DNA of 64,000 nt from Gp7-AA6 sp036395755 (lineage in GTDB: Bacteria; Acidobacteriota; Thermoanaerobaculia; UBA5066; Gp7-AA6), in the NCBI GenBank assembly GCA_036395755.1, contig DASWCZ010000023.1, forward strand, positions 75,026 through 139,025, read 5' to 3'. A program made the translations under genes and the position numbers. Below are positions 15,792 to 23,179 of the stretch, piece by piece (positions within the stretch are counted from its first letter, which is position 1; the number at the start of each line of letters is the position of its first letter). A model generated the notes under the pieces. The model was not told the origin of the DNA, searched no databases, and worked only from the letters and a program-made list of their open reading frames with translations.

Positions 15792-15810
15792 CGAAATCTC
15801 GTCCGGGCCG

Positions 15811-15819
15811 TAGTCTAAT
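15811..15819. promoter_or_regulatory. divergent -10-like elements between rimI-like and MOSC genes
   Basis: TAGTCTAAT reads as TAGTCT or TCTAAT on plus, 10-13 nt before the MOSC ATG. On minus, TAGACT (15817 down to 15812) lies about 20 nt before the rimI-like ATG. The two starts would share one small promoter region. Confidence 0.35.
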
Positions 15820-15829
15820 CTCCCGCGCC

Positions 15830-16294
15830 ATGCCGTCCGGCCGGGTGATCTCCCTCCACGTCGCGCACGTAGCGAAGGGTCCGGTGAGCTCCGTGGATTC
15901 CGTCCGGGCGGTCGCCAGCCGGGGATTGGAAGGCGATCGCTATTTTCTCGGCACCGGCACCTATTCCCGGAAGACGGCGGCGGACCGGGAGATCACATTG
16001 ATCGAGATGGAGGCGATCGAAGCGCTCGAACGGGACTATGGCCTGCCGTTCGAAGCGCGAGAGGCGCGCCGCAACGTCGCGACACGCGGAGCGGCCCTCA
16101 ACCATCTCGTCGGCCGCGCCTTTCGGGTCGGAGACGTGACGCTCGAGGGGCTTCGACTGTGCGAGCCCTGCTCCCACATGGAGCGGCTTTGCGGCAAGCC
16201 GGTTCGCGCCGGCCTCGTCCACCGTGGAGGCCTGCGGGCGAGAATCGTCACCGGCGGCGTGATCCGGGTCGGAGACCCGGTGGAAAGCCTCTAG
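15830..16294 (+). CDS. MOSC domain protein
   Basis: 154-residue single-domain protein of the MOSC superfamily, related to the C-terminal domain of molybdenum cofactor sulfurase. Characteristic features: GLEGDRYFLGTGTYS, DREITLIEMEAIEAL, ARRNVATRG, LNHLVGRAFRVGDV and the conserved cysteine in CEPCSHMERL near residue 107. Stand-alone MOSC proteins are thought to handle sulfur or bind the molybdenum cofactor; the substrate cannot be told here. It overlaps the smpB stop by 4 bp in convergent orientation. Confidence 0.85.
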   Translation: MPSGRVISLHVAHVAKGPVSSVDSVRAVASRGLEGDRYFLGTGTYSRKTAADREITLIEMEAIEALERDYGLPFEAREARRNVATRGAALNHLVGRAFRVGDVTLEGLRLCEPCSHMERLCGKPVRAGLVHRGGLRARIVTGGVIRVGDPVESL

Positions 16295-16776
16295 CGGGAA
16301 CGTTCTCGCATGTCGCGGTCCGCCTCCCGACGAAGGTCGCGGTCGCGGATCGCGTCGCGCTTGTCGTGAAGCTTCTTGCCGCGGACGAGCGCGATCTCCG
16401 CCTTGGCCATCGGACCCCGGAAGTAGAGAGAGAGCGGCACGCAGGCCACGCCGCGGGTTGCGACCGCGCCGGCCCATTTGTCGATCTCACGCCGGTGAAG
16501 GAGGAGCTTGCGCTCCCGTTCGGGGAGATGGTTCGACCAGGAGCCGGCGGCATAGGCTGAAATGTGCGCTCCGATCAGATAGGCCTCGCCCGACCGGAAC
16601 TGCACGTACGAGTCCTTCAGTTGCGCGCGCCCGTCCCGCAGTGACTTCACCTCGGTGCCGGTCAGGACGAGGCCCGCCTCGGTCCGATCCTGGATGAAGT
16701 AGTCGTGGAAGGCCTTCCGGTTCGTCGTGATCGGCTTGACGCCGTCCTTGGGTTTCGATGTGGAGGTCTTGGCCAA
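16291..16776 (-). CDS. smpB: SmpB, SsrA-binding protein
   Basis: 161-residue tmRNA partner for trans-translation on stalled ribosomes. Diagnostic stretches: NRKAFHDYFIQDRTEAGLVL, GTEVKSLRDGRAQLKDSYVQ, the HRREIDKW segment and a basic C-terminal tail (KKLHDKRDAIRDRDLRREAD). The start is a TTG at 16776 (MAKTSTSKPKD), with AGAGGA upstream and an AATAAT hexamer about 20 nt before. The tmRNA gene itself is not in this window. Confidence 0.95.
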   Translation of the reverse strand: MAKTSTSKPKDGVKPITTNRKAFHDYFIQDRTEAGLVLTGTEVKSLRDGRAQLKDSYVQFRSGEAYLIGAHISAYAAGSWSNHLPERERKLLLHRREIDKWAGAVATRGVACVPLSLYFRGPMAKAEIALVRGKKLHDKRDAIRDRDLRREADRDMRERSR

Positions 16777-17044
16777 TCAGTCCTCTTGACGAGGATTATT
16801 GCCTCTCGCTCTTTCCCCGAGGCGGCGCGGCCACGGCGATGCCTGGCCGCATTGGAACTCGCGCCGCCTCGCGAAAAGGTCCCCGTCGCGTTGTAGCCAC
16901 GCCGTTGTCCCACGCGCACCACGCTCCGCGGACGCGACGAGGCGGCGATTTGCTCCGTAAACTCCGGTCAGAGAAAGACTTGGAGAAAAAGAAGAGTCGG
17001 GTCGCTCCGCTGGCATCATCGGTGCGGTAGCACCCACCGCAATC
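16777..17044. other. 268 bp intergenic region between smpB and lpxC
   Basis: Divergent spacer that must hold the smpB and lpxC promoters. I see no convincing -35/-10 pair for lpxC, no tmRNA signature and no repeat. The smpB side has AATAAT on the minus strand. Confidence 0.4.
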
Positions 17045-17941
17045 GTGCCGAGATCCCAGACGACATTGAAGACAAGCGTCTCCATCGAGGGGGTGGGACT
17101 CCATTCGGGCCATCCTGTCCGGACCGTCTTCCGTCCGGCGCCGGCGGGGCACGGGATCGTCTTCTACCGGATGGATCGGCAGGAAGCCGCGATCCCCGCG
17201 CGGGTCGAGTCGGCGAGCACGTTCGACTATGCGACGACGCTCTCGGCCGGAGGCGTTTCCGTGGGAACCGTCGAGCACGTCCTGTCCGCCGCGTTCGGCG
17301 AAGGCCTGGACAATTGCTCGATCGAGCTCGACGGCCCCGAGGTTCCGATCTTGGACGGCTCCGCGCTGCCGTTCGTGCGCCTCTTTCACGCGGCGGGGTT
17401 CGAGCGCCTGGACGTCCCGGTGACCCGGCTCTCCCTGTCGGAGCCGGTCGAGGTCTCGCGGGACGGCCGGGGCGTCTCGTTCCAGCCGGACGGTCGCGGC
17501 CTGACGATCACATACGAAATCGACTTTCGCCATCCCGTCGTCGGCCGCCAGGAACTGACGGTCGCGGTACGGCCCGAGGAGTACTCGTCGCGGATCGCGC
17601 CGGCCCGCACCTTCGGATTTGCCCGCGAGGTCGAAGCGCTCCGGTCCCGCGGCCTCGCCCGCGGAGGAAGTCTGCAGAACGCCGTGGTCCTCGACGAGTC
17701 CGGAATCCTTTCCGGGCCGCTTCGCTTTCGGGACGAGTTCGTGAGACACAAGATCCTCGACCTCATCGGGGATCTCGCGCTCTTGGGCGCGGTTCTCGAC
17801 GGTCACATCTCCGCCCGCAGGGCCGGGCATGCTCTCCACATCGAGTTCGCGCGCGCTCTGGCCGAGGCGGCGACGTCCGCGCCGCCGCAGACCGCCTCCG
17901 CCGCCGAGCGGCCACGCCGGCGAGCGACGAGCCGAAGCTAA
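17045..17941 (+). CDS. lpxC: LpxC, UDP-3-O-acyl-N-acetylglucosamine deacetylase
   Basis: 298-residue zinc amidase for the committed step of lipid A synthesis; cytoplasmic. Family signatures: SIEGVGLHSG at the N-terminus, the zinc ligand His in VEHVLSAAFGEGLDN, ELDGPEVPILDGSALPF, the ligand pair in RHKILDLIGDLALLG (His, Asp) and the catalytic His in GHALHIEFAR. Length is normal. The start is a GTG at 17045 with no clear Shine-Dalgarno; a TTG at 17066 is an alternative. It is direct evidence for an LPS outer membrane. It may be co-transcribed with the DUF4390 gene 116 bp downstream. Confidence 0.96.
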   Translation: MPRSQTTLKTSVSIEGVGLHSGHPVRTVFRPAPAGHGIVFYRMDRQEAAIPARVESASTFDYATTLSAGGVSVGTVEHVLSAAFGEGLDNCSIELDGPEVPILDGSALPFVRLFHAAGFERLDVPVTRLSLSEPVEVSRDGRGVSFQPDGRGLTITYEIDFRHPVVGRQELTVAVRPEEYSSRIAPARTFGFAREVEALRSRGLARGGSLQNAVVLDESGILSGPLRFRDEFVRHKILDLIGDLALLGAVLDGHISARRAGHALHIEFARALAEAATSAPPQTASAAERPRRRATSRS

Positions 17942-18042
17942 CCGGGAATTCAAAAGCCCCGTCCGCCGGAGTAACTCTCACTCTCTCCCCGGATCGGCGG
18001 GTCCGTACCTGGCGCCGGTCCGCGGCAGGTCCGCGACGGTGT

Positions 18043-18048
18043 CAGAAT
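18043..18048 (+). promoter_or_regulatory. possible -10 element of the DUF4390 gene
   Basis: CAGAAT ends 9 nt before the ATG at 18058, again at a leaderless distance. Confidence 0.3.
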
Positions 18049-18057
18049 CCTCCGGGT

Positions 18058-18624
18058 ATGCCCCGTCCTGTCCGGGCCGTGCTCGTTCTGTGCGGCCTTT
18101 TCGTCGCGGCCCTCGCCGCTGGTCAGGATGGGAACGGTCCGCGCATCACTCAGCTCCGGGTCGACGCCCGCGGCCGGGACGTCTTTCTCGGCTTCACCCT
18201 CGCGGGAGCGCTGAACCCGGAGCTGGCCCGCAAGATCGAGGCGGGCCTGGAAACGGCCATCCGGTATGAGATCCGCCTGTACCGCCGCTATCCTTACTGG
18301 TTCGATGACTTCATCGAGAAGCGAAAGTATCGCGCGGCTGCGACCTACGATCCGGTGACGCGGGAGTACGCCGTGGACGAGACCCTCGACGGCAAACCGC
18401 TTCGCCGGACGACGACGCGGGACTTCGCCGAGGCGGCGCGGCTGCTCCTCACGAGAGAGAACCTGCTGGCATTTCACGTCGCCCGGGGCCAGCCGACCCG
18501 CAACCTCTACGTCCAGATGCGCGCGAGCTTCGACGCCGGGTATGTTTTCACCATCATTCCGGTCGACTCTCGGACCGACTGGAAGAAGTCGAAGCGTTTC
18601 AACGTCCACGGAAGCGAGAAATGA
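18058..18624 (+). CDS. DUF4390 domain protein, exported
   Basis: 188-residue protein with a signal peptide (AVLVLCGLFVAALAAG) and a domain matching DUF4390 (ITQLRVDARGRDVFLGFTL, GLETAIRYEIRLYRRYPYW, YDPVTREYAVDETLDG, VYVQ-type strands in RNLYVQMRASFD). Function is unknown. In several phyla this gene sits directly upstream of an NtrY-type kinase, as here: the last four bases (ATGA) overlap the kinase start. It may therefore belong to the envelope-sensing part of that two-component system. The ATG at 18058 is the only start giving a signal peptide. Confidence 0.75.
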   Translation: MPRPVRAVLVLCGLFVAALAAGQDGNGPRITQLRVDARGRDVFLGFTLAGALNPELARKIEAGLETAIRYEIRLYRRYPYWFDDFIEKRKYRAAATYDPVTREYAVDETLDGKPLRRTTTRDFAEAARLLLTRENLLAFHVARGQPTRNLYVQMRASFDAGYVFTIIPVDSRTDWKKSKRFNVHGSEK

Positions 18625-20816
18625 CCGAAGAGAAGTCTCGTCCCGATCGACCGGCTTCCCGCCGCGCGACGCTCGTTGCCGACCTCAAGAGACACCGCAA
18701 CGAGAATCGGCTTGTCGTCTTTCTGGCGCTCGCGGTGCTCGTCGTCTGGTCGGCGGTTTCCGTGTTGCGGCAGCGCGCCGAGGAGATGGAGCCGGCGACG
18801 ATCACGCGCGGTCTTCTCCTGTTCGTCCTCTCCTACCTGAACGTCACTCTGATCGCGGCGGTTCTCTTCGTTCTCTGCCGAACACTCATCAAAGTGTGGC
18901 TCGAACGGCGCCGCGGCGTCCTCGGATCTCAGTTCAAGACGCGGCTGCTCGTCACCTACATCGGCCTGGCCGCCATACCGATCGGCCTTCTTTTCTTCAC
19001 CGCCACCGGCTTTTTACAGCGCTCGATCGACCGATGGTTCTCCTCGCCCGTCCGGGAGGTCGTCGGGCGAGCGCGCTCGGTCGAGGACATGGCGGAGCGC
19101 CGGATTGCGGACGCCGCATTCGAGGCTGCTCGCGTTCTCTCCCGGCTGCCGCTCGAGAGCGTCGCCGCGAAGCGGCTGCTCGAAGCGCTCGAGAACTTCC
19201 GGCGCGAGCAGCGTCTCGACTCGGCCGAGATCTACCGTCGAGGAGTGCGAGAGACCGCCGCGGCCGCCCGGACGCTCGACGTTCCGCCGCTGCCCACGGA
19301 GACCCTTCAGGCGGCCGAGCTTCACGGCGACGCACTCAAGATCGAGGTGCAACGCGACGGATCGCACCTCTTCCGCGCGGTGCGCCGGTCCGGGGACCGA
19401 ATGTTCGCCGCGGGCATCCGGGTCCCGCCGGGCGACGCACGCGCGATGCGGGCAATCGCATCGGCCTGGAGCGACTACCAGAAGCTCGAGGTGCAGAAGC
19501 CGGCGATCAAGGCCGCCAACGTCTCGACGTTTCTCCTCATCACGCTGGCGGTGCTCCTGGCTTCGATCTGGACCGGCATGACTCTTGCCCGTCGGATCAC
19601 GGAACCGATCGCGGCGCTGGCCGAGTCCACGCGACGCCTGAGATCCGGCGACTTCTCCTCCCGCGTGGACGTCGCCGCCAACGACGAGCTCGGCGTTCTC
19701 GTGGACTCCTTCAACAGCATGGCGGCCGGTCTCCAGCAGGCGCGGGACGCCACGCTTCGCTCGAACGAGGAGCTGCAGGAGATCAATCGCCGCCTCGAGA
19801 TGGAGCGCCGGTTGCTGTCCACGGTCCTCGAGTCGGTCACCACGGGCGTTCTCGCTTTCGACGCCGCCGGAAGGGTCAGGGTCGCGAACCCGGCGGCTCG
19901 GTCACTCCTGTCGCTCGGCGCGGCCGACGTGACGCTCGAGCAACTGCGCAGCCGGCCCGAGCTCGGACCGCTGGTCTCGCTCGTGGAAGAGGCAGGTTCC
20001 GGCTCGGTGCCGTCAAGCCCGCGAGAGCTGATCCTTCCGGGCGAAGCGGGCGAACGGCGGCTCGAGATGGCACTGCGCCCGCTCTCTGCCGCCTCGGAGC
20101 GTGGCGGCTGGGTCGTCGCCGTCGAGGACACGACGCACGTCGCGCGGGAGCAGAAGCTGGCCGCCTGGAGCGAGGTTGCGCGGCGGGTGGCGCATGAGAT
20201 CAAAAACCCGCTCACCCCCATTCGCCTCTCCGCCGAGCGGATCGCGCGCCGTCTCCGGGCGGGCGGACCCGACCTGGCCGAGACCATCGAACGAGGAACG
20301 AAAGTGATCGTCGACGAGGTGAGCTTTCTGAAGTCGCTCGTCGACGAGTTCTCCCGGTTCGCACGGCTGCCGGAGATGAGGCCCGAGCCGGTGGACCTTG
20401 CGGAGCTCGCGCGCTCGGCGGTCCAGCTCTTCGAGGGCGCGCGCGACGGGGTGCAGGTCCACGTGGAGTCGCACCTTTCCCGGAATCCCGTACAGCTCGA
20501 CCCGGAACAGATGAAGCGCGTTCTCATCAACCTGATCGACAACGCGCTCGAGGCCTGCGGCCCGGCGGGAGAGATCACCGTCCGCCTTTCCGACCGCGCC
20601 GGCGGCGTCACTCTGGAGGTCGCCGACACCGGCCGCGGAATCCCGCCGCGCGACCGCGAAAAGCTCTTCCTTCCCGACTTCACGACGAAGGGGCGCGGGA
20701 CCGGGCTCGGTCTCGCGATCGTGTCGCGCATCGTCGCCGACCACAACGGCACGATCCGCGTCGAGGACAACCGGCCGCGCGGCGCGCGGTTCATCATCGA
20801 GCTTCCGGCCGCGTGA
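18621..20816 (+). CDS. ntrY: NtrY-type membrane sensor histidine kinase
   Basis: 731-residue membrane kinase. The N-terminal part has about four hydrophobic segments (LVVFLALAVLVVWSAVSVL; LLLFVLSYLNVTLIAAVLF; LLVTYIGLAAIPIGLLFF; TFLLITLAVLLASIW) with a periplasmic stretch before the last. HAMP (about 315-370), a PAS domain (LSTVLESVTTGVLAFDAAG) and the HisKA box ARRVAHEIKNPLTPIRLSAE (His near residue 524) follow. The ATPase domain has NLIDNALEAC, ADTGRGIPP and GTGLGLAIV. The PLTPIRLSAERI context is typical of NtrY. It overlaps both neighbours by 4 bp (ATGA, GTGA), so DUF4390, kinase and regulator are translationally coupled. Confidence 0.9.
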   Translation: MTEEKSRPDRPASRRATLVADLKRHRNENRLVVFLALAVLVVWSAVSVLRQRAEEMEPATITRGLLLFVLSYLNVTLIAAVLFVLCRTLIKVWLERRRGVLGSQFKTRLLVTYIGLAAIPIGLLFFTATGFLQRSIDRWFSSPVREVVGRARSVEDMAERRIADAAFEAARVLSRLPLESVAAKRLLEALENFRREQRLDSAEIYRRGVRETAAAARTLDVPPLPTETLQAAELHGDALKIEVQRDGSHLFRAVRRSGDRMFAAGIRVPPGDARAMRAIASAWSDYQKLEVQKPAIKAANVSTFLLITLAVLLASIWTGMTLARRITEPIAALAESTRRLRSGDFSSRVDVAANDELGVLVDSFNSMAAGLQQARDATLRSNEELQEINRRLEMERRLLSTVLESVTTGVLAFDAAGRVRVANPAARSLLSLGAADVTLEQLRSRPELGPLVSLVEEAGSGSVPSSPRELILPGEAGERRLEMALRPLSAASERGGWVVAVEDTTHVAREQKLAAWSEVARRVAHEIKNPLTPIRLSAERIARRLRAGGPDLAETIERGTKVIVDEVSFLKSLVDEFSRFARLPEMRPEPVDLAELARSAVQLFEGARDGVQVHVESHLSRNPVQLDPEQMKRVLINLIDNALEACGPAGEITVRLSDRAGGVTLEVADTGRGIPPRDREKLFLPDFTTKGRGTGLGLAIVSRIVADHNGTIRVEDNRPRGARFIIELPAA

Positions 20817-22171
20817 AGAAGCGGCGGATCCTCGTCATCGACGACGAACGATCGATCCGGGAGACTCTCTCGGAGATCCTGACCGACGAGGGCTACGCGG
20901 TCACCGCCGTCGAAAGCGGCGAGGACGGTCTGCGCCGGTTTCTCGAAGAGGCCTTCGACCTCGTCTTTCTCGACGTCTGGCTCCGCGACCGCGACGGGCT
21001 GTCGCTTCTGGAAGCGGCCGACGGGCGGCTCTCCGAGGTGCCGGTCGTGATGATCTCCGGCCACGCGAACGTCGAGACGGCCGTGCGGGCCGTGCGGCTG
21101 GGCGCGTACGACTTCCTCGAAAAGCCGCTCTCGTTGGAAAGGGTCGTTCTCACCGCGCAGAAGGCGATCGAACGCCGGGACCTCCTGGCGGAAGTCGCGA
21201 AGTTCCGGGGAAGGCGGGAGTCGGAGTCGGAGCTCCTCGGAGAATCCGCCCCCATGCGAAAGCTTCGGGAAGAGATCGTGCGAGTCGCGCCGACGGATGC
21301 GCGGGTCTTGATCACGGGCGAGAACGGCACCGGTAAAGAGCTCGTTGCCCGCCACATCCACCGCCTTTCCGAAAGGAGGGAGGCCCCGCTCGTCGAGGTC
21401 AACTGCGCCGCGATTCCCGAAGACCTGATCGAGTCGGAGCTCTTCGGGCACTCGCGCGGCTCGTTCACCGGCGCGTCCGAGGACCGTCGCGGGAAGTTCG
21501 AGGAGGCCGACGGCGCCACGCTCTTCTTAGACGAAGTCGCCGACATGTCCGCGAAGACGCAGGCGAAGGTGCTCCGCGCGCTCCAGGAGGGACGGTTTAC
21601 CCGTGTCGGTGGGAGCCGGGCGATCGCCTCGGACGCGCGGGTGCTCTCCGCCACGAACAAGACCCTCCCCGAGGAGATCCGCCGGGGAGCGTTCCGCGAG
21701 GACCTCTACTTCCGCCTCGCGGTCGTCCCGATCCACGTGCCGCCTCTTCGAGAAAGGACCGACGACATTCCCCTTCTCGCCGGGCACTTCCTGCGCGAGG
21801 CCTCCGCCCGCTTCGGGCGCAAACCGAAGTCTCTTTCGGCCCCGGCTGTCGAAGCGCTCGAGGCGTATCGCTGGCCGGGCAACGTCCGGGAGCTCAAGAA
21901 CCTGATCGAACGGCTCATGATCCTTTCCCCTTCGGAGGAGGTTCGACAGGAAGACCTGCCCTCGGAGTTCCGTGAGGGCGAGCTCGCCGAGAGCGTGATC
22001 GGACACGCGCCGCTGCGCGACGCGCGGGACGACTTCGAGCGCCGCTACATCCTCGCTGCGCTGAAAAAGAACCGGGGGAACGTGTCGAGGACGGCCGAGG
22101 CGCTGGATCTCGAGCGGTCGAACCTCTACCGGAAGCTGAAGGCCTACGGGATCGAAGTGGAACGGGAGTAG
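20813..22171 (+). CDS. ntrX: NtrX/NtrC-type sigma54-dependent response regulator
   Basis: 452-residue regulator. Receiver domain (1-120): acidic pair in ILVIDDERSIRE, phosphoacceptor Asp in DLVFLDVWLRDRDG, Lys in FLEKPLS. AAA+ domain: Walker A GENGTGKELVARHIHR, the sigma54-contact loop as GSFTGA (GAFTGA variant), Walker B ATLFLDEVADM and WPGNVRELKN. A Fis-type helix-turn-helix ends the protein (RNRGNVSRTAEALDLERSNLYRKLKAYG). The start is a GTG overlapping the kinase stop. Its DNA targets are not visible; it presumably activates sigma54 promoters in response to NtrY. Confidence 0.93.
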   Translation: MKKRRILVIDDERSIRETLSEILTDEGYAVTAVESGEDGLRRFLEEAFDLVFLDVWLRDRDGLSLLEAADGRLSEVPVVMISGHANVETAVRAVRLGAYDFLEKPLSLERVVLTAQKAIERRDLLAEVAKFRGRRESESELLGESAPMRKLREEIVRVAPTDARVLITGENGTGKELVARHIHRLSERREAPLVEVNCAAIPEDLIESELFGHSRGSFTGASEDRRGKFEEADGATLFLDEVADMSAKTQAKVLRALQEGRFTRVGGSRAIASDARVLSATNKTLPEEIRRGAFREDLYFRLAVVPIHVPPLRERTDDIPLLAGHFLREASARFGRKPKSLSAPAVEALEAYRWPGNVRELKNLIERLMILSPSEEVRQEDLPSEFREGELAESVIGHAPLRDARDDFERRYILAALKKNRGNVSRTAEALDLERSNLYRKLKAYGIEVERE

Positions 22172-22185
22172 ACCCGACCTACTCC
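22165..22185. terminator. hairpin spanning two convergent stop codons
   Basis: GGAGTAG (22165-22171) pairs with CTACTCC (22179-22185) around a 7 nt loop. The two arms contain the TAG stops of ntrX (plus) and ftcD (minus). There is no strong T-tract, so it would be a weak bidirectional terminator at best. Confidence 0.35.
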
Positions 22186-23078
22186 TCGAGCAGGCGCAAC
22201 TCCAGCACCTGTTGCGCCGAGAATTTCTCCAGCCGCAGGTAGTGCTCGGCAGCCGCGAGCAGCGCCTCCGCGGGGGCGAGCCCGACGATCTCCGAGCCGA
22301 CGATCGCGACGCCATGGCGCTCGGCCTCGGAGCGCACGCACTCGAAGACGCGGTGGAGCGGGCTCTTCTGGAAGTTGGTCATGTTGATCGAGACCTGCAC
22401 CTGGCCGCGGTCGGCGAGCTCGACGGCCATCGCCTTGACGTAGCGAAAGCCTCCGCCGAGGTGCCGGATCGCTTTCGCGATGCGGTCGGCGACCGCGAGG
22501 TCGCGTGTCGCCAGGTTGATGTTGTAGGCGATGAGCGGCGCCCGCGCCCCGACCGCGACAACGCCGGCCGTCGGGTGCGGCGCCTCCGGCCCGAAGTCGG
22601 GCTTCCAGTCCGGGCTCTGCATCTTCGCGGCGAACCCCTCGAACTCTCCCTTGCGGATCCCCGCGAGGTTGCGGCGCTTCTCGGAGGTCGCGGAGTCCTC
22701 GTAGAGATAGACCGGGATGCGATGCCTTGCGGCGATCTCCTCCCCGATCCCGCGCGAAAGCGCGACGCACTCTTCGACGGTCACGCCCTGGATCGGGATG
22801 ATCGGAACGACGTCGACGGCTCCCATCCGGGGATGCTCGCCCGAGTGCCGGGTGAGGTCGATCCGGGACACCGCGGCGTCGAAGAGCGCGCGGATCCCGG
22901 CGCGCAGGCCGTCGGAGTCCGCCACGAAGGTCAGTACGCTGCGGTTATGGGAAGCGTCGGAGGAAACGTCCAGCAGGCGAACTCCGGGCGCAGCGCGAAC
23001 GGCCCCGGCGATTCCGGACACGATTTCCGGATCGCGCCCCTCGGAAATGTTTGGGACGCACTCGATGACCGTTCTCAT
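22179..23078 (-). CDS. ftcD: glutamate formimidoyltransferase
   Basis: 299-residue protein matching the formimidoyltransferase part of FtcD, which moves the formimino group from formiminoglutamate to tetrahydrofolate in histidine degradation. Seen: ECVPNISEGRDPEIV at the N-terminus, DASHNRSVLTFV (catalytic His region), HSGEHPRMGAVDVVPIIPI, VYLYEDSATSEKRRNLA, PTAGVVAVGARAPLIAYNIN and VSINMTNFQKSPLHRVFE. The cyclodeaminase domain of the animal fusion is absent, as in many bacteria. It supplies one-carbon units to folate, but no other histidine-degradation gene is in the window. Confidence 0.92.
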   Translation of the reverse strand: MRTVIECVPNISEGRDPEIVSGIAGAVRAAPGVRLLDVSSDASHNRSVLTFVADSDGLRAGIRALFDAAVSRIDLTRHSGEHPRMGAVDVVPIIPIQGVTVEECVALSRGIGEEIAARHRIPVYLYEDSATSEKRRNLAGIRKGEFEGFAAKMQSPDWKPDFGPEAPHPTAGVVAVGARAPLIAYNINLATRDLAVADRIAKAIRHLGGGFRYVKAMAVELADRGQVQVSINMTNFQKSPLHRVFECVRSEAERHGVAIVGSEIVGLAPAEALLAAAEHYLRLEKFSAQQVLELRLLEE

Positions 23079-23102
23079 TCCGGGTTTTCCTCGGCGGCGC
23101 AG

Positions 23103-23110
23103 TTTATAAT
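23103..23110. promoter_or_regulatory. overlapping divergent -10 elements
   Basis: The AT-rich island TTTATAAT reads TATAAT on plus (23105-23110, toward the TPR gene at 23180) and TATAAA on minus (23108-23103, 24 nt before ftcD). No clear -35 is seen for either direction. Confidence 0.4.
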
Positions 23111-23179
23111 TTCCGGGATCGTGAGTCGGAACAACGCCGGAACAGAAGAGGCGCCCCGCGGCGGCTCTGCGGGAGACCT

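Noticed and set aside
16777..17044. tmRNA gene next to smpB
   Set aside because: The gap has no tRNA-like ends and no tag reading frame that I can recognise.
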